A DNA stretch of 64,000 nucleotides from Streptomyces tendae. Lineage in GTDB: Bacteria; Actinomycetota; Actinomycetes; Streptomycetales; Streptomycetaceae. The stretch spans positions 1,984,001 to 2,048,000 of the forward strand of contig NZ_CP043959.1 of NCBI RefSeq assembly GCF_008632955.1, given 5' to 3'. The notes under the pieces were generated by a model. It was not told the origin of the DNA and made no database searches. It was given only the letters and a program-made list of their open reading frames with translations. Both the position numbers and the translations under genes were made by a program. This document shows, piece by piece, positions 25,137 to 33,328 of this stretch (position 1 is the first letter of the stretch; each line of letters opens with the position of its first letter).

Positions 25137-25588
25137 TAGCGGGCCACCGACTCGGCGACGCACACCGGCTTGTCGCCGCCCTCGCGTTCGACGGTGAAGG
25201 CGGTGGCCACCTGGACGCCGCCCGGCACCTCGTCGACCGCACTGATCTTCGCCGTGGCACGCAGCCGCGAGCCGACCGGGACGGGGGCGGGGAAGCGCAC
25301 CTTGTTGGTGCCGTAGTTGACGCCCATCTTCACGCCCTCGACGGACAGCAGCTGCGGCCCGAACAGCGGCAGCAGCGACAGCGTCAGGTAGCCGTGCGCG
25401 ATGGTCGTGCCGAACGGCCCCGCGGCGGCCTTCTCCGGGTCGACGTGGATCCACTGGTGGTCCCCGGTGGCCTCGGCGAACAGGTCGATCCGCTTCTGGT
25501 CGACCTCCAGCCAGTCGGTGTATCCCAGCTGCTCGCCCACCGCCGCCCTCAGGTCGTCGACGGACGTGAAGATCCTCGGCTCTGCCAT
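25127..25588 (-). CDS. MaoC family dehydratase (R-specific enoyl-CoA hydratase-like)
   Basis: This 153-residue hot-dog-fold protein hydrates or dehydrates acyl-CoA thioesters. The active-site block [20 protein letters not shown] contains the Asp-x4-His dyad of the family, followed by [18 protein letters not shown]. The start is ATG 25588 ([10 protein letters not shown]). Upstream in-frame codons run into the operator. The promoter carries a perfect CTAAGCA/TGCTTAG palindrome. It converges with and overlaps the TetR gene by 10 bp. Confidence 0.88.
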   Translation of the reverse strand: MAEPRIFTSVDDLRAAVGEQLGYTDWLEVDQKRIDLFAEATGDHQWIHVDPEKAAAGPFGTTIAHGYLTLSLLPLFGPQLLSVEGVKMGVNYGTNKVRFPAPVPVGSRLRATAKISAVDEVPGGVQVATAFTVEREGGDKPVCVAESVARYYL

Positions 25589-25638
25589 GTCCCGGCCTCT
25601 CGCGTCACGTAGTCGCAGGCGCATCCCCGTGCGCATGC

Positions 25639-25654
25639 CTAAGCAACTGCTTAG
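25639..25654. promoter_or_regulatory. TetR operator upstream of maoC
   Basis: CTAAGCA-AC-TGCTTAG is a perfect 7-bp inverted repeat, 51 bp before the maoC start. The CTAAGC half-site recurs at 24432 before the adjacent TetR gene. Control by that TetR is inferred. Confidence 0.55.
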
Positions 25655-25719
25655 CATGGTGGGCTGAGGGGCCCCTGTCAACGGACCGGCCGCCGTACGG
25701 GGTCGGTAGGCTTCGGGGA

Positions 25720-26196
25720 GTGCACCGGATTCCAGAGAAGATCCACGAGCTCACGGTCGGGCAGCTCTCCGCCCGCAGCGGCGCCGCCGTCTCGGCCTTG
25801 CACTTCTACGAGTCCAAAGGGCTGATCAGCAGTCGGCGCACCTCCGGCAACCAGCGCCGCTACACCCGAGACACCCTGCGCCGGGTCGCCTTCATCCGCG
25901 CCGCCCAGCGCGTCGGCATCCCGCTCCTCACGATCCGCGAGGCGCTCGCCGAACTGCCCGAGGAGCGCACCCCCACCCGTGACGACTGGGCCCGGCTCTC
26001 CGAGGCCTGGCGCTCCGAGCTGGACGAACGCATCCGGCAGCTGAACCGGCTGCGCGACCACCTCACCGACTGCATCGGCTGCGGCTGCCTGTCGCTCGAG
26101 GGCTGCGTGCTGTCCAACCCCGACGACATCTTCGGCGAGCGTCTCACCGGTTCCCGTCTGATGGCGGAGAGCCGCAGGAAGGGGTCCGGCGACTGA
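25720..26196 (+). CDS. soxR: Redox-sensitive transcriptional activator SoxR
   Basis: A 158-residue MerR-family protein sensing redox-active compounds through a 2Fe-2S cluster. The N-terminal winged helix is [20 protein letters not shown] with [19 protein letters not shown]. The dimer helix is followed by the cluster cysteines C118-x2-C121-x-C123-x5-C129 ([12 protein letters not shown]), diagnostic of SoxR. It starts at GTG 25720. There is no soxS, as expected in Streptomyces, where SoxR directly activates oxidoreductase and export genes in response to endogenous pigments (established for S. coelicolor). Confidence 0.96.
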   Translation: MHRIPEKIHELTVGQLSARSGAAVSALHFYESKGLISSRRTSGNQRRYTRDTLRRVAFIRAAQRVGIPLLTIREALAELPEERTPTRDDWARLSEAWRSELDERIRQLNRLRDHLTDCIGCGCLSLEGCVLSNPDDIFGERLTGSRLMAESRRKGSGD

Positions 26197-26232
26197 GGGA
26201 CGATCCCGCCGCTCTCAGCCGCCGTCACTCAC

Positions 26233-26590
26233 TCACTCGTAGTCCGTGCCGCCCTTACGGGTCAGGTACGCCGGGCTCACGGCCTTGGCCATGGCGCGGC
26301 CGCCCGTCACCGGGCTGTGGCGCTCGACCGCCCGGCCGGACACCGTCTCCCGGCCACGGGCGAACTCCAGCACCCGCTCGCCGTCGTACGGACCGGTGTA
26401 CAGCCGGGGCACCAGCGGCAGGCGGCCGTCGAGCAGGTTCGCCGCGTCCAGCCGGCGCACCTCGTCGTCGATCTCCGCCGAGGCGTCGAACACGGCGTAC
26501 CCGAGCGCGTCGCGCCGCCCGTCGGCGCCGTACACCTCACCGGTGATGCCGACCCGCTTGGCGCAACGAGCGGATCACCAGCTGGTACGT
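26233..26590 (-). pseudogene. Degenerate RNA ligase (DRB0094/Rnl5-like) C-terminal remnant
   Basis: The readable part, GEVYGADGRRDALGYAVFD through RLYTGPYDGERVLEFARG to AKAVSPAYLTRKGGTDYE, matches the C-terminal third of ATP-dependent RNA ligases found in Streptomyces and Deinococcus. From memory of that family, three things are missing. The whole N-terminal half with the nucleotidyl lysine is absent. About nine residues are lost after GEVYGA. The motif REGVVIRP between ETVSGR and VERHSP is deleted. There is also a frame break at about 26566. Because the internal deletions keep frame and remove catalytic motifs, I consider this real decay. The stop lies 36 bp from soxR. Confidence 0.65.
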
Positions 26591-26698
26591 GCCCCGGAGC
26601 CCAGGGGGTGCGGCATCCCCGGCGCACCCCCGTGACCCCGACGCCTCCGTCGTTCCCGCTGTCCCCCGTCGCTCACGTCGCTTCCGCCGCCCCGGCGC

Positions 26699-27301
26699 TC
26701 AGGCCGAGACCAGCAGCCTCGCCCGGCGGGCCTCCGCCAGTGCCGCCGTGGTCAGCACGGGGCGCGGCACCAGGATCCCGCAGTCCGCGCACACCGGGCC
26801 CGTCGAGGGCTCGTGATCCAGGTCGTGCCGCCACATGAGCCGTTCCCCCTGGCACACGGGGCAGGACGAGCCCGGCTCACGCTCCAGCGCGTCGATCAGC
26901 CGCCGCAGTACCTCGGCCAGGGGCTCGCGCGGGTGCACCCGCGGGTCGTCGCACCAGGCCACCCCGAAACCGCCCCAGGTCATCCGGTGCCAGTCGTCCA
27001 CAGTTCCCGGCCTGCGCAGACCGTCGTGCTTCTCCTTCCTGCGGCGCTCGGCGAACTCCACCTCGTAGGCCAGCCAGACCGCCCGGGCCTCCTCCAGTTC
27101 GTCCAGTGCGGCCACGAGCCGCGCCGGGTCGACGGAGCGGTCCTCGGGGTCGAACCCGGCCCGCGCACACAGATGGTCCCAGGTCGCCCGGTGCCCGTAC
27201 GGGGCGAACCGCTCCAGGCACTTGCGCAGCGAGTAGCGCCGCAGCGCCAGATCGCACCGGGGATCTCGGACCTGTCTCGCCAGACTCCGGAAACCGGCCA
27301 T
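26699..27301 (-). CDS. Hypothetical protein with a C-terminal zinc-ribbon-like motif
   Basis: This 200-residue soluble protein starts MAGFRSLARQVRDPRCDLAL. GGAGGTG lies 9 bp before ATG 27301, so translation is well supported. The central part is helical and charged (AYEVEFAERRRKEKHDGL). The C-terminal third has CPVCQGERLMW and CADCGILVPRP, two CxxC pairs 26 residues apart, resembling a zinc ribbon. I do not recognise the family. Nucleic-acid or protein binding is possible but only inferred. The upstream gap is 472 bp. Confidence 0.7.
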   Translation of the reverse strand: MAGFRSLARQVRDPRCDLALRRYSLRKCLERFAPYGHRATWDHLCARAGFDPEDRSVDPARLVAALDELEEARAVWLAYEVEFAERRRKEKHDGLRRPGTVDDWHRMTWGGFGVAWCDDPRVHPREPLAEVLRRLIDALEREPGSSCPVCQGERLMWRHDLDHEPSTGPVCADCGILVPRPVLTTAALAEARRARLLVSA

Positions 27302-27773
27302 CGTCCTGCACCTCCGTCACACCTGCACCTGTAATCCGGTCACTTCGGCGTCGTCGAACGGACGACGCCGAATAGACGCGCCGGCACGCGATTCGGCTCC
27401 ATCTCTTTTTCGATGGCCCCCCCTCAGCCGGCCGCGGGGGCGTCCCGCCAACTCCCTTGGCCCGTGCTTCAGTTGTCGTCTTCCGCGGGGATACCGGCGG
27501 TAACGGACTCCGTGTCCTCCCGGCGGGGGAGAAACTCTCCCCGACGCTCTGAGAACTCCCCGCGGCTTCCACGGGTTCCTGAACACTCCGCCGATATGCA
27601 TACCGATCACCGGCCGGCCGGACGAGGGGTCCCGCGTAACGCCGGGTGCGGCTGTGTCACCGCAGGTCATGGTGGTGAGGTGGTTTCGTGGTGCGCCGGG
27701 GCGGCGGCGGGCGTGAACGGGACGGCGGCGGGTCGCCGCCCGCGACCCGCCGCCGTCCCGTGCCCGTCCGCGC
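27302..27773. other. Gene-free stretch ending in a strong hairpin
   Basis: There is no convincing coding sequence in 472 bp. AT content is higher than average around 27390-27610, as expected for promoter-bearing DNA, and the upstream region of the 27301 gene occupies the left end. The right end is the 20-bp hairpin listed separately. Confidence 0.5.
27717..27761. terminator. Strong intrinsic hairpin terminator, 20-bp stem
   Basis: Arms 27717-27736 and 27742-27761 are exact reverse complements of 20 bp (ACGGGACGGCGGCGGGTCGC), with a 5-nt loop. The hairpin sits 13 bp beyond the stop of the leftward muramidase gene. There is no T-run, as is usual for Streptomyces terminators. Confidence 0.85.
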
Positions 27774-29030
27774 TCAGCGGTACAGCAGGTGGTTCCGCCG
27801 CTTCCGGCGGAACGCCGCCAGCTCCTGCTGCCAGCCGCCCACCACCTCGTCCGTGTCCGCGCCCGCGTCGATCATCGTGCGCACCTGGGTGGAGCCGGTG
27901 AGCTTGTCGATCCAGTTGTCCTCGCGCCAGGCGAAGCCGCTCCACGACCGCTTCGCCGTGATCAGCAGGCCGATGCCGGTACGCACCGGGTCGAACGCCT
28001 CCCGGTCGTGCACATGCAGCTGCACGCCCCCGATGGTCTTTCCCTGGAACTTGGAGAAGGTCGGCGCGAAGTACGCCTCACGGAAGCGCACGCCCGCCAG
28101 CCCCAGCTCGTTCGCCGCGGCCGCCCAGCGCCCGTCGACGCCCTCCGCGCCCAGCAGCTCGAACGGCCGGGTGGTGCCGCGCCCCTCGGAGAGGTTCGTG
28201 CCCTCGAACAGGCAGGTGCCCGCGTACACCAGCGCCGTCTCCGGCGTCGGCATGTTCGGGCTCGGCGGCACCCACGGCATCCCGGACGCGTCGTAGAAGT
28301 CCGACCGCTTCCACCCCGACATCTTCACGGTCTCCAGGGCGACAGGCGCCGTCAGGAACTCCTCGTTGAACAGCAGCGCAAGCTCCGCCACCGTCATCCC
28401 GTGCGCCTGCGAGATCGGCTGCCGTCCGACGAAGGTCGCGAACTCCTTGTGCAGCACCGGACCCAGCGCCGCCCGCCCGGTCACCGGGTTCGGCCGGTCC
28501 AGGACCACGAAGGACAGGCCCGCGAGCTGCGCCGCCTCCATGCAGTCGAACAGGGTCCAGATGTACGTGTAGAAACGGGCGCCGGCGTCCTGGATGTCGA
28601 AGACGACCGTGTCCACGCCGGACGCCGTGAAGATGTCGGCGAGCGCCTGACCGCTCTTCAGGTAGGTGTCGTACACGGGCAGGCCGGTCGCCGGGTCGTC
28701 GTACCGGCCCTCCGAGCCGCCCGCCTGCGCGGTGCCCCGGAAGCCGTGCTCGGGGCCGAAGACCGCGGCCAGGTCCACCCGGCCGTCCGCGTGCATGACG
28801 TCCACGATGTGCCGCACGTCGCGGGTGATGCCGGTGGGGTTGGTGACCATGCCGACGCGACGGCCGTCGAGCAGCGCGTAGCCGTCCGCCGCGAGCCGTT
28901 CGAACCCGGTACGCAGTGTCCGGCCGCCGCCGTGTCCTGACCCCGGCCCGGGAGCGGCGACGGCCGGAGCGGCGGAGGCCGCGACCGCGGCCGTGGTGGT
29001 GGCGAGCAGGCTCCGTCGGGACAGCCTCAT
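27774..29030 (-). CDS. Exo-beta-N-acetylmuramidase NamZ-type protein (DUF1343), Tat-exported
   Basis: This 418-residue protein starts MRLSRRSLLATTTAAVAASA, a twin-arginine-type signal with cleavage near AVAA. DUF1343 landmarks follow: GRRVGMVTNPTGITRDVRHI, FGPEHGFRGTAQAG, VFDIQDAGARFYTYIW, VVLDRPNPVTGR, SEGRGTTRPFE. Members studied in Bacteroidetes and Bacillus (NamZ) remove terminal MurNAc from peptidoglycan fragments, so a role in cell-wall recycling outside the membrane is likely. The start is ATG 29030. A 20-bp hairpin terminator follows the stop. Confidence 0.9.
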   Translation of the reverse strand: MRLSRRSLLATTTAAVAASAAPAVAAPGPGSGHGGGRTLRTGFERLAADGYALLDGRRVGMVTNPTGITRDVRHIVDVMHADGRVDLAAVFGPEHGFRGTAQAGGSEGRYDDPATGLPVYDTYLKSGQALADIFTASGVDTVVFDIQDAGARFYTYIWTLFDCMEAAQLAGLSFVVLDRPNPVTGRAALGPVLHKEFATFVGRQPISQAHGMTVAELALLFNEEFLTAPVALETVKMSGWKRSDFYDASGMPWVPPSPNMPTPETALVYAGTCLFEGTNLSEGRGTTRPFELLGAEGVDGRWAAAANELGLAGVRFREAYFAPTFSKFQGKTIGGVQLHVHDREAFDPVRTGIGLLITAKRSWSGFAWREDNWIDKLTGSTQVRTMIDAGADTDEVVGGWQQELAAFRRKRRNHLLYR

Positions 29031-29138
29031 ACGGTGACCTCCGTGATCGCGGGATATGTCATGCCCACGCACGCTAGCGTGCCGGACCGTCCCGGGGAAC
29101 GCGTCGGACCCGCGCCACGCGGAAGACCCCTTCCACCC

Positions 29139-29152
29139 GGCATACCGACCGG
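29139..29152. promoter_or_regulatory. Shared operator core, copy 2 (reverse strand)
   Basis: GCATACCGACCGGT is the exact reverse complement of the 14-bp core at 7723 and 33166. It lies 48 bp before the SDR start. The site is extended by TAGTCT on the other side, a degenerate second half. Confidence 0.5.
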
Positions 29153-29199
29153 TTAGTCTGGCGCGGACAGCCGTTGGGGAGCCGCGTCGAAGGAGACCG

Positions 29200-29973
29200 A
29201 TGGTGCAAGCCGTGCAGGGTGCGAAGGTGGTCGTCACGGGAGCCGGGGGCGGCATCGGGGCGGCGCTGGCCCGCCGTTTCGCCGCGCAGGGGGCGCGGGT
29301 CGTGGTCAACGACCTGGACGCCGGCCGCGCCAAGGCCGTGGCCGAGGAGATCGGCGGTCCGGCGGTGGCGGGCGACGCCTCCTCGATCGTCGAGGAGGCC
29401 CGGGACGCGCTCGGCGGCACGATCGACGTCTGGTGCGCCAACGCCGGGGTCGGCCGGGACGGCGGGGAGCCGGGGGAGCCGCTGCGCGAGGAGGACTGGG
29501 CCCTGTCCTGGGACGTCAACGTGATGGCCCACGTCCGCGCGGCCCACGCGCTGCTCCCCGAGTGGCTGGAGCGGGGCGGCGGACGCTTCGTCTCCACCGT
29601 CTCCGCCGCCGGGCTGCTCACCATGATCGGCACCGCCCCGTACAGCGTCACCAAGCACGGCGCCTACGCCTTCGCCGAGTGGCTGTCACTGACGTACCGG
29701 CACCGCGGGGTGAAGGTGCACGCGATCTGTCCGCAGGGCGTGCGCACCGACATGCTCGACGCGAGCGGCAGCGCCGGCGAGCTGGTCCTGAAGCCGACCG
29801 CGATCGAGCCGGAGGACGTGGCCGACGCCCTGTTCGAGGGCATCGAGCAGGACCGCTTCCTGATCCTGCCGCACTCCGAGGTCGCCGACTACTACCGCGC
29901 CCGCGCCACCGACCCCGACCGCTGGCTCTCCGGCATGAACCGCGTCCAGCAGCAGTGGGAAGCCACCCGCTGA
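29200..29973 (+). CDS. SDR family oxidoreductase
   Basis: A 257-residue classical short-chain dehydrogenase. The cofactor motif is VVTGAGGGIGAALARRF, NAGV follows at about residue 82, and the catalytic Ser/Tyr/Lys set is STVSAAGLL and YSVTKHGAYAF. ATG 29200 follows GAAGGAG. In-frame upstream ATG codons have no ribosome site. It is followed by a TetR gene on the same strand and shares its promoter operator core with the kinase/acyl-CoA dehydrogenase pair at 30.9-33.1 kb, so it may act on a hydroxyacyl intermediate. Confidence 0.88.
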   Translation: MVQAVQGAKVVVTGAGGGIGAALARRFAAQGARVVVNDLDAGRAKAVAEEIGGPAVAGDASSIVEEARDALGGTIDVWCANAGVGRDGGEPGEPLREEDWALSWDVNVMAHVRAAHALLPEWLERGGGRFVSTVSAAGLLTMIGTAPYSVTKHGAYAFAEWLSLTYRHRGVKVHAICPQGVRTDMLDASGSAGELVLKPTAIEPEDVADALFEGIEQDRFLILPHSEVADYYRARATDPDRWLSGMNRVQQQWEATR

Positions 29974-30164
29974 CCCGCTCCGCGACCCCCGCCCGCCCCC
30001 GCCGGACGGGCTCCCGAACGGACCCGCCCGTACCCGCCGCCGCGCCGGGGGAGAAACTGGGCGGGGAGGTGTGCCTCCGGAGGCGGATCCGTGAAGTGGG
30101 AAGATCCTCCGTCGGGGACGGCGTTTCCTGACGCACGACGACCGACAGCAACACGGAAAGGCGG

Positions 30165-30767
30165 GTGGCGGCAGTGCCCAGAACGACGGACGGTGACGGG
30201 ACCCCCGTGCCGCAGCGGCTGCTGGCCGCCGCCACCCGGCTCTTCGCCGAGCAGGGCTACGACCGCACCTCGGTGCAGGAGATCGTCGAGGCGGCCGGCG
30301 TCACCAAGGGGGCGCTCTACCACTACTTCGGGTCCAAGGACGACCTGCTGCACGAGGTGTACGCGCGCGTGCTGCGCCTCCAGCAGGAGCGCCTGGACCA
30401 GTTCGCCGACGCCGACGAACCCATCGAGAAGCGGCTGCGCGGCGCCGCGGCCGACGTGGTCGTGACCACCATCGAGAACCTCGACGACGCGTCGATCTTC
30501 TTCCGCTCCATGCACCACCTCGGCCCGGAGAAGAACAAGCAGGTCCGCGCCGAGCGCCGCCGCTACCACGAGCGTTTCCGTGCGCTGATCGAGGAGGGCC
30601 AGCGCGAGGGCGTGTTCTCCACGGCGACCCCGGCCGACCTCGTGGTCGACTACCACTTCGGCTCGGTGCACCACCTGTCCACCTGGTACCGCCCCGACGG
30701 TCCGCTCAGCCCCCAGGAGGTCGCCGACCACCTCGCCGACCTGCTGCTGCGCGCGCTGCGCGCCTGA
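30165..30767 (+). CDS. TetR family transcriptional regulator (KstR2-like)
   Basis: A 200-residue regulator starting at GTG 30165; GTG 30174 is also possible. The HTH spans about residues 18-60 (LLAAATRLFAEQGYDRTSVQ, AAGVTKGALYHYFGSKDDLL). The C-domain has RSMHHLGPEKNKQVRAERRR followed by FRALIEEGQREGVF, typical of TetR repressors beside beta-oxidation-like genes. It lies between the SDR gene (upstream, same strand) and the acyl-CoA dehydrogenase/kinase pair (convergent). Both carry the ACCGGTCGGTATGC core, making it the best local candidate to bind that site. Confidence 0.88.
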   Translation: MAAVPRTTDGDGTPVPQRLLAAATRLFAEQGYDRTSVQEIVEAAGVTKGALYHYFGSKDDLLHEVYARVLRLQQERLDQFADADEPIEKRLRGAAADVVVTTIENLDDASIFFRSMHHLGPEKNKQVRAERRRYHERFRALIEEGQREGVFSTATPADLVVDYHFGSVHHLSTWYRPDGPLSPQEVADHLADLLLRALRA

Positions 30768-30835
30768 GCCGTCCCGGCGCCCCGTCGTCCCCGGGGCCCC
30801 GCCGTCCCCGGGGTCTCGTGGTCCCCGGAGCCGGC

Positions 30836-30868
30836 CGCCCCGCCGATGTCGGCCGCACCGGCGGGGCG
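30836..30868. terminator. Bidirectional hairpin terminator
   Basis: CGCCCCGCCG (30836-30845) and CGGCGGGGCG (30859-30868) form a perfect 10-bp stem with a 13-nt loop between the convergent TetR and acyl-CoA dehydrogenase genes. Just before it, GTCCCCGG-type repeats occur three times (about 30787-30827). Confidence 0.6.
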
Positions 30869-30876
30869 AACCGCGC

Positions 30877-32091
30877 CTACAGGTACTTCTTGATCTCCCG
30901 GCGGGCCAGCGACCGCTGGTGCACCTCGTCCGGGCCGTCCGCGATCATCAGCGTGCGCGCGCCCGCGTACAGCTCGGCCAGAGGGAAGTCCTGGCTCACC
31001 CCGCCGGCGCCGTAGAGCTGGATCGCCCGGTCGAGGATGCCGACGACCGTGCGCGGCGTGGCGATCTTGATGGCCTGGATCTCGGTGTGGGCGCCCCGGT
31101 TGCCGACGGTGTCCATCATCCAGGCCGTCTTCAGCACCAGCAGCCGCAGCTGCTCGACCGCGACACGCGCGTCCGCGATCCAGTTCTGCACCACACCCTG
31201 CTGGGCGAGCGCCTTGCCGAAGGCGTCCCGGGACACCGCGCGCCGGCACATCAGCTCGATGGCCCGCTCGGCCATGCCGATCAGCCGCATGCAGTGGTGG
31301 ATCCGGCCCGGACCGAGCCGCGCCTGGGCGATGGCGAAGCCGCCGCCCTCCTCACCGATCAGGTTCGACACCGGCACCCGCGCCTCGTCGAAGACCACCT
31401 CGGCGTGACCGCCGTGGTAGTGGTCCTCGTAGCCGAAGACCCGCATCGCCCGCTTCACGGTGACACCCGGGGTGTCGCGCGGGACCAGGACCATGGACTG
31501 CTGGCGGCGGATGTCCGCCCCGTCCGGGTCGGTCTTGCCCATCACGATGAAGATCTTGCAGTCCGGGTGCATGGCCCCGGAGATGTACCACTTGCGGCCG
31601 GAGATGACGTAGGCGTCGCCCTCCCGCCGGATGTGGGTGGTGATGTTGGTGGCGTCGGAGGAGGCCACGTCCGGCTCGGTCATCGCGAAAGCCGAGCGGA
31701 TCTCACCCGAGAGCAGCGGCTCCAGCCACTGCTTCCTCTGCTGCTCGTCGCCGAACTGCGCCAGCACCTCCATGTTCCCGGTGTCGGGCGCCGCGCAGTT
31801 GGTGGCGGTGGGGGCGAGCTGCGGGGACCGGCCGGTGATCTCGGCGAGCGGGGCGTACTGCAGGTTGGTGAGTCCCGCGCCGTACTCGGCGTCGGGCAGG
31901 AACAGGTTCCACAGGCCCTGCCGGCGGGCCTCCGCCTTCAGCTCCTCCACCACCGGCGGGTTCTCCCACGGCGAGGCCAGCCGCTCGCGCTGCTCGTGCG
32001 CGACCTGCTCGGCGGGGTACACGTACTCGTCCATGAAGGCGAGGAGCCGGGCGCGCAGCTCCTCGGTGCGCGCGTCGAACGCGAAGTCCAT
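30877..32091 (-). CDS. Acyl-CoA dehydrogenase (ACAD10/11-type)
   Basis: This 404-residue flavoenzyme starts MDFAFDARTEELRARLLAFM. FAMTEPDVASSDATNI and VISGRKWYISGAMHPDC are the FAD/substrate segments. AIQLYGAGGVSQDFPLAELY and DGPDEVHQRSLARREI form the C-domain of the subgroup related to human ACAD10/11 and bacterial FadE-like enzymes. It starts 6 bp after the stop of an APH-type kinase. In human ACAD11 the same kinase and dehydrogenase are fused, and the pair processes 4-hydroxy acids. The same chemistry here is a reasoned inference. Confidence 0.92.
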   Translation of the reverse strand: MDFAFDARTEELRARLLAFMDEYVYPAEQVAHEQRERLASPWENPPVVEELKAEARRQGLWNLFLPDAEYGAGLTNLQYAPLAEITGRSPQLAPTATNCAAPDTGNMEVLAQFGDEQQRKQWLEPLLSGEIRSAFAMTEPDVASSDATNITTHIRREGDAYVISGRKWYISGAMHPDCKIFIVMGKTDPDGADIRRQQSMVLVPRDTPGVTVKRAMRVFGYEDHYHGGHAEVVFDEARVPVSNLIGEEGGGFAIAQARLGPGRIHHCMRLIGMAERAIELMCRRAVSRDAFGKALAQQGVVQNWIADARVAVEQLRLLVLKTAWMMDTVGNRGAHTEIQAIKIATPRTVVGILDRAIQLYGAGGVSQDFPLAELYAGARTLMIADGPDEVHQRSLARREIKKYL

Positions 32092-32097
32092 GTCGGG

Positions 32098-33120
32098 TCA
32101 GCCTTCCTGAAAGGTGGTCAGACCGTGCTCGATGAAGACCGGGACCAGATCGCCGATCCGGTCGAAACCGGCCCCGACGGTCCGACCCAGCGTGTACCGG
32201 TAGTGGATGCCCTCCAGGATCACCGCGAGCTTGAACCAGGCGAACGCGGTGTACCAGGACACCGCCGACACGTCCCGGCCGGACCGCGCGGCGTAGCGCT
32301 CGATCAGCTCGGCCGGGGCGGGGTGGCCGGGGGCCTCGGCGGTCGTGGAGACGGGGGAGTCCGGCATGCCCAGCGGCATGCTGTACATCACCAGCAGCCC
32401 CAGGTCGGTCAGCGGGTCGCCCAGGGTGGACATCTCCCAGTCCAGAACGGCGCGGACCGACTCGTCGTCGCTGATCAGCGCGTTGTCGAGGCGGTAGTCG
32501 CCGTGCACCACGGTGGGCGCGGGGGACGAGGGCAGTGCACGGCCGAGCGCGGCGTGCAGCTCGTCGATGCCGGCCAGCTCCCGGTTGCGGGAGGCGTCCA
32601 GCTGCTTGCCCCAGCGCCGCAGCTGCCGGTCCAGGAACCCCTCGGGGCGGCCGAAGTCGGCGAGCCCGACCTCGGCGGGGTCGACGGCGTGCAGGTCGAC
32701 CAGCGTGTCCACCAGGTTCAGCACGGCCGTGCGGGTGCGCTCGGGGCCCAGCGGTGCCAGCTGGTCGGCGGTGCGGTAGGGGGTGCCCTCGACGTACTCC
32801 ATGACGTAGAACGGCGCGCCCAGCACCTCCTCGTCCTCGCACAGCAGCACCGGGCGCGGCACCGGCACCTTCGTCGGATGCAGCGCGCTGATCACCCGGT
32901 GCTCGCGCTTCATGTCGTGCGCGGTGGCCAGGACATGGCCGAGCGGCGGCCGCCGTACCACCCAGGTCGCCGCGCCGTCGGTGACCGTGTAGGTCAGGTT
33001 CGACCTGCCGCCCTCGATCAGCCGGCCGGTGAGCGGGCCGGCCAGCAGCCCGGGCCGCTCCCGTTCGAGCAGCTCGCGCAGCCGGTCGAGATCCAGTCCG
33101 GGCGGGTGATCGGGGCTCAT
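32098..33120 (-). CDS. Phosphotransferase family (APH-like) kinase, partner of the acyl-CoA dehydrogenase
   Basis: A 340-residue kinase starting MSPDHPPGLDLDRLRELLER. Its motifs are the glycine-poor N-lobe EGGRSNLTYTV, YVMEYVEGTPYR in the hinge, the catalytic loop VVHGDYRLDNAL and the metal-binding AVLDWEMSTLGDP. ATG 33120 follows CAGGAGCGACG. The gene precedes the acyl-CoA dehydrogenase in one operon. Enzymes of this type phosphorylate a 4-hydroxyacyl-CoA in levulinate and gamma-hydroxy-acid breakdown (LvaA in Pseudomonas, the kinase half of ACAD11). That is more likely here than antibiotic resistance because of the partner gene. Confidence 0.88.
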   Translation of the reverse strand: MSPDHPPGLDLDRLRELLERERPGLLAGPLTGRLIEGGRSNLTYTVTDGAATWVVRRPPLGHVLATAHDMKREHRVISALHPTKVPVPRPVLLCEDEEVLGAPFYVMEYVEGTPYRTADQLAPLGPERTRTAVLNLVDTLVDLHAVDPAEVGLADFGRPEGFLDRQLRRWGKQLDASRNRELAGIDELHAALGRALPSSPAPTVVHGDYRLDNALISDDESVRAVLDWEMSTLGDPLTDLGLLVMYSMPLGMPDSPVSTTAEAPGHPAPAELIERYAARSGRDVSAVSWYTAFAWFKLAVILEGIHYRYTLGRTVGAGFDRIGDLVPVFIEHGLTTFQEG

Positions 33121-33165
33121 CGTCGCTCCTGTATGCAGGCGGACACGTACCCACCCATGATGCCG

Positions 33166-33179
33166 ACCGGTCGGTATGC
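33166..33179. promoter_or_regulatory. Shared operator core, copy 3, kinase/dehydrogenase promoter
   Basis: ACCGGTCGGTATGC lies within GCCGACCGGTCGGTATGCC, 46 bp upstream of the kinase start. This copy is the most symmetrical of the three (GCCGACC/GGTCGG core). Confidence 0.55.
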
Positions 33180-33198
33180 CGTCCAGACCGGGGGCCCA

Positions 33199-33230
33199 AC
33201 GTGATCGGGCCCACGATAGGCGGATCACGT
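33199..33230. promoter_or_regulatory. Inverted repeat in the quinone reductase promoter region
   Basis: ACGTGATC (33199-33206) and GATCACGT (33223-33230) are perfect 8-bp inverted arms with a 16-bp spacer in the gap between the divergent kinase and reductase genes. This is a possible operator; the binder is unknown. Confidence 0.35.
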
Positions 33231-33328
33231 CCCCGCCGTCGGTCCCGCCGTGTGCCGGCGGTGACGCGAATGGTGTACATCGGGCCATTCGGCTTGCACG
33301 GCGTGGGCGGACCCCGGAGGGTCGACGC

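Noticed and set aside
32098..33120. Aminoglycoside phosphotransferase (resistance gene)
   Set aside because: The fold matches, but operon pairing with an ACAD10/11-type dehydrogenase points to acyl-CoA metabolism.
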